A DNA stretch of 64,000 nucleotides from Choricystis sp. odSpoLacu1 (Eukaryota; Chlorophyta; Trebouxiophyceae), in contig OY253655.1 of assembly GCA_958009055.1 (NCBI GenBank), positions 744,001 through 808,000 on the forward strand, read 5' to 3'. Every line of letters begins with the position of its first letter. Position 1 is the first letter of the stretch. Under the pieces are notes generated by a model. The model saw only the letters and a list, made by a program, of their open reading frames with translations. It ran no database searches and was not told the DNA's origin. The position numbers and the translations under genes are program-made. Shown here piece by piece: positions 9,868 to 16,830 of the stretch.

Positions 9868-11224
9868 ATGTCCTTCGCAGCTCGCGCCCTGTTGACGCCG
9901 GCTGCCCGCGCCGCGCGCAGTGAGGCGCCGGCCGCCGCGCGCCGCGCGTTCTCCAACGCTGCTGCTGAAGAGAAAGGTGGTGGTGGTGGCGTGGGCCTTC
10001 TTTTCGGTCTTGCCTTGGTTGGCGGCGGTGCCTACTGCTATTCTCAAGGTTATCTCGACGAATTCCTGGTAAGTGGAAGGGGAGGCGGCGTCACGACGTC
10101 TGCTCCTCTACGCGTCGGCAACACGCTTGCGTTTGCGTTTTCGCTTTCGTCACCGCTGGCGCCGGCCGCCGGCATGCCCCCCACTTGGCACTCCTGGTTG
10201 ATGTGTACCACTCGGAGTATGCGCCTGGGGGTGGAGGCAGGAGAAGAGCAGGCGTCTTGAGGCAGTGGCGGCCGCGTGCGTGCGCAGCACCGTGGGTCGA
10301 CGCGCCGAGCTGGCCCGCGCCGTTTCTCGCTCTGCCCTCACCCAACCCTTCCCTCCTCCCCTTCCCAACACACACCAGGCCGACTCCAAAAAGGCTGCCT
10401 CCTCCGGCGTCAAAGCCATCGACCGCGCCGCCCACGATGCCGCCGACGCCGCCTCCCACGCCGCGGCCGACGCGAAGCACGCGGCCGAGGCGGCCGCGCG
10501 CGCCACCACCGACGCCGCCAAGCAGGCGGGCAAGGTGGCGGGCGACGCCGCCTCCAACGCCTCCAAAGCCGCGGGCGACGCCGCCAAGACGGTGGCCGAC
10601 AAAGCCAAGGAGGCGGAGGCCAAAGCAGAGGCCGCGCTGCGCCATGCAGCGGCCGACGCCAAGGGCACGACGGATGCCGCGCTGGCTGAGACCAAGAAGC
10701 TGGCAGACAAGGCGGCGGCGGACGCCAAGAAGGGGTTGTCGAGCGCGGCGCACGCCGTGGAGGGGGCGGCCGCCAAAGCCGCTGGCGCGCTGGAAAACGA
10801 CGCCTCCCGTGCCGTCACCGCCGTGGAAAAGGAGGCCAAGAAAGGGTGGGGCTGGTTCTCCAGTAAGACGGACGACGCGGGCGCCGCGGTGCGGTCGGGC
10901 GCCGACGCAAAGGCGGGCGCGGCCGCCGACGCCGAAAAGAAGGCGGCCGAAGGGTGGTCCCTGTTCAAGCGCCGCGCCAGCGATGCGGCGGACGATGTCA
11001 AGGGGGCGGTCGACACCGCCGCCAGGCGCGTGGATGGCGCCATCGCGGGCGCGGAGAAGGAGGCCAAGAAGGGGTGGTCGTTGTTTGCACGCGGCGTGGA
11101 CGACGCGTCCGCTGCTGCTGACCGCGCCGCCCGCGATGTCAAGGGGGCGGTGGATTCGGCTGCGCGCGACGTCAACGCGGCGGTGGATGGGGCGACCAAG
11201 GAGGCCAAGGGCTGGTTCAAGTGA
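9868..11224 (+). CDS. Mitochondrial membrane-anchored LEA-like Ala-rich repeat protein
   Basis: Exons are 9868-10068 and 10379-11224 (GTAAGT donor, phase 0), giving 348 residues. The start MSFAARALLTPAARAARSE, followed by RRAFSNA, is a classic Arg-rich mitochondrial presequence. A Gly run and one hydrophobic helix follow (GVGLLFGLALVGGGAYCYS). The remaining 280 residues are Ala/Lys/Asp helices with 11-residue-like periodicity (ADAKHAAEAAARA, DAAKQAGKVAGDA), as in group 3 late-embryogenesis-abundant proteins. The last third carries four copies of a tryptophan module: EKEAKKGWGWF, EKKAAEGWSLF, EKEAKKGWSLF and TKEAKGWFK. LEA proteins in mitochondria protect membranes during drying or freezing, and that role is inferred here. 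The Trp modules could insert into a bilayer. I know no named family with this repeat. Confidence 0.75.
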
Positions 11225-11662
11225 ATGATGGGTTGTTGGGCGCGGAAAGTGATTTCCTTTCTTTTCGCGGGGGGCAAAAGGAGGAGGTTTTGTCCTCCTC
11301 CTCCCTAGGGCCAAAAAAAGGGGGGTGCCTTTTTTATACGCTGAGGGTTTCTTCCCCGGCGCGTGTGTTGGCGCGTGAGTATGCGGGGGGGGTGTGACGA
11401 AACAAACAAACCAAAAAGCAAAAAACGGGGGCCACACCCTCCCCCCCCCCCGCCAGCCTCGTCGCCCTCTCAAATCCACAGTCCCTTGTTTCAACAAAGC
11501 CTGGAAATTCAAATAGTGCAACGTTGACTCCCAACGTTGTTTTGCCCCCGACAAAGGGAGGCAAGGTTGCGGGGTCAAAATTTCTTGTGTGGGGTTGTTT
11601 GGTTGAGAGGTGCGCCTCTCTCTCCTCAACACTCAACCGTTGCGCCCGCACCCAAGCGCAAC
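11225..11662. other. Intergenic region with hairpin and paired palindromes before tRNA-Ile
   Basis: No protein-coding frame is convincing. The region holds a perfect 8-bp hairpin (11280-11301) and two copies of the 8-bp palindrome CAACGTTG at 11519-11526 and 11532-11539. The base composition is T/A-richer than the genes. The part just before 11663 is the tRNA 5' flank. Confidence 0.6.
11280..11301. repeat. Perfect 8-bp hairpin downstream of LEA-like gene
   Basis: GGAGGAGG (11280-11287) pairs with CCTCCTCC (11294-11301) across a six-base loop, 56 bp after the stop codon. It probably lies in the 3' trailer of the LEA-like mRNA. A role in 3' end formation is only a guess. Confidence 0.6.
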
Positions 11663-11862
11663 GTTCCGGTAGCTCAATTGGTAGAGCGTGTGTCTTATGA
11701 TGACGCAGGCGGCCCCTGTTGTGTGCCGTGCGCGTGTGCCCGTGGGGAGTGAGTTCATCACCCTGGGCGCGTGCGAGCACGGCACCTGGGGGTCAGCCTC
11801 GGCAGCAGCCGATCAAGACAGAAGCAAGCATAATGTTGCGGGATCGAGACCCGCCCGGAGCA
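11663..11862 (+). tRNA. tRNA-Ile (anticodon UAU) with a 127-nt intron
   Basis: The acceptor stem GTTCCGG (11663-11669) pairs with CCGGAGC (11855-11861), and the discriminator is A at 11862. The D arm is GCTC/GAGC (11672-11687). The anticodon stem TGTGT (11689-11693) pairs with GCATA (11828-11832), using two G-U pairs. The loop begins C-U-UAU (11694-11698). The T stem is GCGGG/CCCGC with loop ATCGAGA. Intron-bearing tRNA-Ile(UAU) is common in eukaryotes. With the intron in its usual place after position 37, it spans 11700-11826 and the mature tRNA is 73 nt. That leaves G at position 37. If cut one base earlier, position 37 would be the A expected in AUA readers. Position 54 is A rather than T, which is unusual. 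The intron itself forms a 9-bp stem (11723-11731 with 11777-11785). Confidence 0.88.
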
Positions 11863-11868
11863 CGTTTC

Positions 11869-11874
11869 TTTTTT
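11869..11874 (+). terminator. RNA polymerase III T-run terminator
   Basis: Six T lie seven bases after the tRNA 3' end. This is the normal pol III stop and supports the tRNA call. Confidence 0.8.
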
Positions 11875-12079
11875 GTGGGCGGAAGGGGGAGAGGGGAGAG
11901 GAAGACCACAACTGCACCGCCCGACCAGCTTTCCCTTGCCCACTTTCCAACACACGTCACATTTCACGTCGTCGTCACCGTCTACAAAGTTGCGCACACA
12001 ACACACAGCATCGCGGCGCACATTCTACTCACAAACGAAACATAAAAAAACACGCCTTTCAACACACACTGTGTCAAAA

Positions 12080-12099
12080 CACACACACACACACACACA
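12080..12099. repeat. (CA)10 microsatellite at the 3' end of the SET gene
   Basis: A perfect CA run ends two bases short of the SET-gene stop codon at 12101, so it is the first part of that gene's trailer, where it reads as TG in the mRNA. Confidence 0.9.
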
Positions 12100-12100
12100 A

Positions 12101-14266
12101 TCAGTTCAACGTCCCCCTGCACGTCGCGGCGCCACAGTTGCACGGAATCGGGTCCCCCTCCTCCGCAAACTGGTAGTCATACGTAATCTCGTCCCCCGCC
12201 GCGATGGCGTCCACCGCCATGACGCACACGCGGGGGGCACGGCCGGTGGGGCCAGAGTCGTACACCACCTTGGTCGCAGCGTTCGGCGCGCAACTGTGGT
12301 TGATGTAGCGGGCGGGGCCGCCCGCCTGGGTGGCGTCGACCACGGTAGACGTGTCTGCGCGGAAGAGGTAGGTGCCTGAATCTGCGAATGAGTAGGCTCT
12401 CTCCCTCACGTCGGCCAGGGGCGCGCGCAGGGACTCGCCAAGATACTCCACTACGAAATCACCGGGAGCGGCGGGGGCCAGGGCGGAGAGGCCGCGCCCA
12501 TGCAGGCCTCTCCCCACGGCCACGGGCTTGGGGGGAGGGTGGCGGCGAGGGCGTTTGGTTGAAGGGTCGTCGGTGGTGGCGGTGGCGCGCCGGCGCCTGC
12601 AGCGGGGCGGTGGGGACGCCACCCCGCTTCCACCGCCATCCACCGACGCCCGCGTCGCCCGCCCGCGCGGCACAATGGTCACAGCGCACGGTGGCGGCGG
12701 CCGCCGCCACCAGGCGTGCGGCTGGCGGGGGAGGGCAGGGACGTCGGCTACTGCGCGCGCGCCCGCCGCGCGCGCCGACAGCTCCCGGGCGGCGGGCCGG
12801 TGAGCACGGTCGGTGGATGGGGTTGGTTGTGCGACCGCCCCCCCCACAGCCGCAGCCTTGCGGCCGGGGGCCAGGGTCGGCTGGGGTGGCAGCGCGGCGG
12901 CGGGCGGCGGCCTGCGCAGCGCTGGCGACCGCACCGCCACGCCCAACGCTCCAGATGACAGCATGGGCGAAAATGGCTTGATGCCACTCACGTTGGAGGG
13001 CGTGGCCGCCGCCAACCAGACGGGGAGAATGGGGGAAAGAGCGCCGGCTGGTGCAATCGCCGCGCGCGGGGGTGTCCCTGCCGACGCGCCATGGATGCGG
13101 GGCCCCAGGTGGGATGTCGTGGGGCGGCCCGGCGTGCCAGCCAGGGCGGGGGTGGGGGCAAAGGAGAGGACGGGGATGTCGGGCGGGGTGTGGAAGTCGG
13201 CGTCAGGAGGAGGCAGGGGGGCCGCGTCCGGAGGAGGCACACTGCCACCACACTCCAGTCCGGCGGCACGGGCCACGTCATCCAGCCGGTACACGCCCGC
13301 CGCTGCGCCCGCGACGGCGGACCAGACAAGAGTGTCTGGGGGCAGCGCGCCGCGCGCCGCGCGCGCAGCCAGAAGCCGTGCGGGCTCCGGCCCCGCCGTC
13401 TGCCCATCCTGCCACCAGCACCAGGGTGGATCATCGGGTGTGCCGTCGCTGGGAGGCAACGGCGGCAGCTCCCGGTCGTGAGTCACGCGGCGCGCGGCTT
13501 CCCGCGCGGCCGCCGCGTCGGCGGAGTCCGCGGCCGCCGAGAACGCGGCCGCCGCCGCTCGCAGGGGGGCCACCGCGGCGGCCGCCTCCATGCGGGCGTG
13601 CGTGTCAAGCCGGATGACGGTGGTGGTGGCGTGAATGGCGCCCGTTTCTACAAGGGAAAGCAGGCGTCGCCCGGTGTGCGAGTCGGAGGACCCACTGACT
13701 CGCCACCTCGCCCCGCCGGCCGGCGCCGCAGCGATGGCGGCTGCCGCCACAGCTGCTTCATCTGCTGCCGCCGCCACGTGGGCGGCAGCTGACGCGCGTC
13801 GCCGCACGGCCGCGCACTCGAGCGCCGTCGCGACGCGCGCCCACAGCGCGCGCTCCAGGCCGGGCACACCCGCCAGCGCGTCCCCTAGGCGTAGGGGTGG
13901 CCCGGCACCGCGCGCCACCATCCTGTTGGCCGCAGACGCGACGCGCGGCGCGACGCGGTCGTGGGTGGCGATGGTGCACGCGGCCAGCTGGCCGCGCAGC
14001 GCAGCCAGCGCCACCGCCGCCAGGGAGGCCTGCCCCGGCCCCGTGGTGCGATCAATCCTGCCGTCTGATGTCAGCAGGCGCCACCCGGATGTAGCGTCGG
14101 CCGGCAGGGACGCCAGCACGCGCGCAGCCCCATCGCGCGCCGACGCGGCGGCCGCGTCCAGCCGCGCCGCGTCTTTGGCCACATCAGACGCGATGGCAGC
14201 CGCCGCACGCGAGGCCATGGTGGCTGCGCGGCGGCGCTCGACGGCGACGCGGTCAAAGTCGAGCAT
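12101..14266 (-). CDS. GYF-domain SET histone methyltransferase (Set1/trithorax class)
   Basis: The C-terminal 120 residues form a SET domain. It starts GRGLHGRGLSALA, has YLGESL, then RYINHSCAPNAA (AdoMet and active-site motif) and GDEITYDYQFA. A post-SET zinc motif CNCGAATCRGTLN follows. This combination is typical of H3K4 methyltransferases in COMPASS-like complexes. Around residues 277-335 is a GYF_2-like segment with PPWCWWQDGQTAGPEPARL and LPPDTLVWS. I recall that plant ATXR7 pairs GYF with SET, so it may be the nearest relative. The N-terminal part is Ala-rich helix. The frame is open back to 14467, but the first 67 residues look like leader. The ATG at 14266 has the context caaaacATGc, so I use it (721 residues). 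There is no intron. Confidence 0.85.
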   Translation of the reverse strand: MLDFDRVAVERRRAATMASRAAAAIASDVAKDAARLDAAAASARDGAARVLASLPADATSGWRLLTSDGRIDRTTGPGQASLAAVALAALRGQLAACTIATHDRVAPRVASAANRMVARGAGPPLRLGDALAGVPGLERALWARVATALECAAVRRRASAAAHVAAAADEAAVAAAAIAAAPAGGARWRVSGSSDSHTGRRLLSLVETGAIHATTTVIRLDTHARMEAAAAVAPLRAAAAAFSAAADSADAAAAREAARRVTHDRELPPLPPSDGTPDDPPWCWWQDGQTAGPEPARLLAARAARGALPPDTLVWSAVAGAAAGVYRLDDVARAAGLECGGSVPPPDAAPLPPPDADFHTPPDIPVLSFAPTPALAGTPGRPTTSHLGPRIHGASAGTPPRAAIAPAGALSPILPVWLAAATPSNVSGIKPFSPMLSSGALGVAVRSPALRRPPPAAALPPQPTLAPGRKAAAVGGAVAQPTPSTDRAHRPAARELSARAAGARAVADVPALPRQPHAWWRRPPPPCAVTIVPRGRATRASVDGGGSGVASPPPRCRRRRATATTDDPSTKRPRRHPPPKPVAVGRGLHGRGLSALAPAAPGDFVVEYLGESLRAPLADVRERAYSFADSGTYLFRADTSTVVDATQAGGPARYINHSCAPNAATKVVYDSGPTGRAPRVCVMAVDAIAAGDEITYDYQFAEEGDPIPCNCGAATCRGTLN

Positions 14267-14583
14267 GTTTTGAAAACAGGGGCGGAATTGCCCCCAATTG
14301 GGGTGCCGCCCCGATTCCCGCCGGCGAGTCAGGTGGCGCTCCAGCGGCGTGCGCCGACCGTGTGAGGCGTCACACGCATGTTGGGTGAGGGAGGCGGGAG
14401 GGGAGAGGCATGAATCCGGGGGGCTCTCTGTGTGTGCGTGTTTTTCGCCGCTTTTGGTTTTAACCAAAAAGCTGTTTCCCTCCTCTACCCCCCGGAAAAA
14501 ACTTTTTATTGTTTTGTTGCACGACAGAAAACACGAATCAAAAACTGTCTCTCACTCTCACACTCGCAAGACATTTCTCTTCT
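14267..14583. promoter_or_regulatory. Upstream region of the SET gene
   Basis: This gap lies between the SET-gene start and the stop of the pentapeptide gene, both on the minus strand. Its proximal end carries nested palindromes at 14279-14312. The rest is T-rich and I see no RNA gene or reading frame of interest. Confidence 0.5.
14279..14312. repeat. Nested palindrome just upstream of the SET-gene start
   Basis: The 12-bp palindrome CCCCAATTGGGG (14292-14303) sits between inverted 7-mers GGGGCGG (14279-14285) and CCGCCCC (14306-14312). The block ends 12 bp from the start codon. It could be a dimeric factor site or a leader hairpin. Confidence 0.65.
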
Positions 14584-15566
14584 TCACTTGCCCCGGCACC
14601 CAACCCCCGCCCGGCTGGCGCCCGTCAGGGTGGGGTTGAGGCAGAGCCGTTTGGCGTCTTCCCCACCAATCAGGGCGTCCTCAAATATGGCGTCCGTCAG
14701 GTCGGCGCCTTCAAAGGTGCAGCTGGAGAGTATTATGGGGGGGGGGGGGGGGGGGATGGGTGAGAAAGAGGGCGTGGAGAGGGTAGCCAAAGAAAACGCC
14801 GCACAAAACAAACACATCGCAGCCTCCCCGACACCCCTCCACACACACTGCTCACCCCGTCAAAATGGCGTTCGAAAAGTTGACCTTGGTCAAGTTGGCC
14901 TTGTCAAACGACACCCTGTCCACGACCGCGTTGGTCGCGTCTGCGCCCGTGAAGTTGGCGCCCACCGCGTAGGCCTTGGTCAACACCGTCTCTCTCAGCA
15001 CAGCGCCGGTCAGATCAGCATCCACTAGCAGGGCGCCGGAGAGGGTTTTGCCGGACAGGTCGGCTTTGACGAGCTTGCACGCGCGTAGGTCGAGCAGCTT
15101 GTCTGAGACGGCATTAGCTTGGCCGATCGTGTTGCCCACAAAGGCGCGCTCGCAGCGGGCGGGGTCGGAGTCGATGGGGGGCAGGCGCACGTTGGCGGCT
15201 GAGGCGGGGGTGGGGGTGAGGGCGAGGAGGGCGGCGGCGGCAGCAGCGGCGACGGTCGTGGCGACGGAGGAGCGAGGGGGGGCTGTGGTGGTGGGGTGCG
15301 GAGAAGTCGGCGAACGTCGCTCCCCCCAATCGATGCACGCATTGTGGTCGTTCTCGTCGCGCCAGTTGTGCTGAGAGAGGCAAGGCACGGGCACGAGCGC
15401 CCACCCACCCCCCGCGTCTCGTTTTGTTGAAGCGCATTCGTCGAGAGGGACAGCGGCAGCGGGCGCCTGCCTCCCTCTCCTCCCCTCCCCCACACAACCC
15501 CTCACCAACTGGCACGGACGCAGTGGGCCGCGTGGGGGCAACGCGAGGCTGGGTAGTGGCGCGCAT
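14584..15566 (-). CDS. Thylakoid-lumen pentapeptide-repeat protein
   Basis: Exons are 15566-15506, 15282-14856 and 14722-14584, encoding 208 residues. The phases fit: exon 1 ends in one base, exon 2 in two. The N-terminus MRATTQPRVAPTRPTASVPV is a stromal transit peptide. It is followed by the hydrophobic ATTVAAAAAAALLALTPTPASA, ending in an AxA site for lumen processing. This is the normal two-step import signal. The mature part has pentapeptide repeats with A(N/D)LxX spacing: KADLSGKTLSGALLVDADL, GANFTGADATNAV and CTFEGADLTDAIFEDALIG. It resembles lumenal TL15/TL17-type proteins, whose function is not well known. The second intron carries a G19 run (14737-14755) that reads as poly-C ahead of its acceptor. 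No twin-Arg is visible, so Sec import is more likely. Confidence 0.85.
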
Positions 15567-15734
15567 GATTGTTTTTTGGTGGAAAGAAGAGAGGAGACGG
15601 CGACAGAACCGCACAAAAGTTTCAACGCAGGCTTGCCGCGTGTCGTCGCCTCGTCGGCACAACCCTTTTTCTTTTTCTGCTCCGGCCCAACGCAGTCTGC
15701 ACGCCACCGCAAACCTCCACCCCACACCCATTCC

Positions 15735-16682
15735 ATGGCCCAGTCCGCCCAGGTCGGACGCTCCGTGGCACCGGTGCGCGTGGGCGTGGACATTGAGTGG
15801 AGAGAGGGGGGTGTTGCTTCGTTGCAGCGGGGTGACCCACGCCACCCACACCAGGCACAGGAGGTCGCCACCCCGTTCTGCCTGTGCAACGGGTACCACA
15901 CGACGGTGTGGGATCTGGGTGAGTGCTAGAGGATGAAAAGGGGGAATGGACACCCGCCACGCCGACTTCCCCTGTCAACCCACCCTCTTCCCACCCTCTC
16001 CCCAGGCACACCCTGCTCCCAAACCATCGCCTGGCACGTGGTGGCGGGCACCCCCCTCTTCCCCTACCTTATCGGCTACCGCGCCTCCACGTCCCTGTAC
16101 GGCCACGGCGCGGCTGCCGTCGTCCGCGCGGGCGTCGTCACACCCCCCGGCACCCCTCCCATCCCGCCGACCCGCCACCACCCACCCACGCCCCCCCCCT
16201 CCTTCATCCTGCTGTGGGACGCGGGCCACGAATTCGCGGGGGGGACGCCGTCCGCCCCCGCCGCGAAGCTCTCCCTGTTCCTGCACACAGCCGACATGGC
16301 CCCCGGCCTGGAGATGTGGCGGTTTGACCACCCTGTGGTGGGCACCGTACTGACACTGCGTGCCGAGAGGGCGGGGTGCGGTGGGGGCGCCGCCGCCGTG
16401 TCGCGCGCGCTGTCGGCGGCCGCGTCGGGCGTGCTGCGCGGCGACACGTGTGCCATGACGGCGGCCGCCCCCCTTGCCCTGCCGCCGCCAGGAGTGCTGC
16501 CCGCGCCGGTGGTGGCCCCTCTGCGGGCGGCGGTGGGGGAGCCCATCACGGGGCCAGTCACGGAGGCGGGCACCCCCGGGCCGAGTGGGGACGCGCCGCC
16601 CCTGCCGCACGCGGGGCTGGGGGGCGAGGGAGGGCGGGAGGAGGGGAAGCCGCTGGGGGAGCGCACGCCCAAGACGTCATAG
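15735..16682 (+). CDS. Uncharacterised protein, orphan
   Basis: The ATG at 15735 starts MAQSAQVGRSVAP. A GTGAGT...CCCAG intron runs from 15919 to 16005 in phase 1. An earlier 81-nt GTGCGC...CCAG segment (15774-15854) is probably also an intron. Its length is a multiple of three and it contains no stop, so it could be retained. The conserved-looking core is EVATPFCLCNGYHTTVWDLG, joined to TPCSQTIAWHVVAGTPLFPYL and later FILLWDAGHEFAGG. The C-terminal third is Gly/Pro-rich. I recognise no family and see no membrane segment or targeting signal. It is transcribed divergently from the thylakoid gene across a 168-bp gap. Confidence 0.6.
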
Positions 16683-16830
16683 GTTGGAGGGAAGTTTTGT
16701 GGGGGTTGTTTTTTGAGTTGTGTGAGGGAGGGTCGCACCCCGGCCTGTTTTATTTGTGTGAACAGAAAAAACGCTTGCCACACCCCCACCCCAACCACCA
16801 TCCGTGGTCCCATCCCCCGTGTCACTCTTC

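Noticed and set aside
11519..11539. Paired CAACGTTG palindromes as a regulatory pair for the tRNA
   Set aside because: Two 8-mers 13 bp apart are weak evidence, and tRNA genes use internal promoters. They are noted only in the intergenic entry.
11663..11862. Initiator tRNA-Met, because of A54
   Set aside because: The anticodon loop reads C-U-U-A-U, giving anticodon UAU rather than CAU, and the acceptor stem lacks the initiator A1-U72 pair.
14267..14467. N-terminal extension of the SET protein to 14467
   Set aside because: The 67 added residues look like leader sequence, and the later ATG has a better context.
15283..15385. Alternative acceptor cag at about 15370 for the pentapeptide gene
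   Set aside because: It would put the lumen signal out of frame. The acceptor at 15283-15285 restores frame and gives a continuous bipartite transit peptide.
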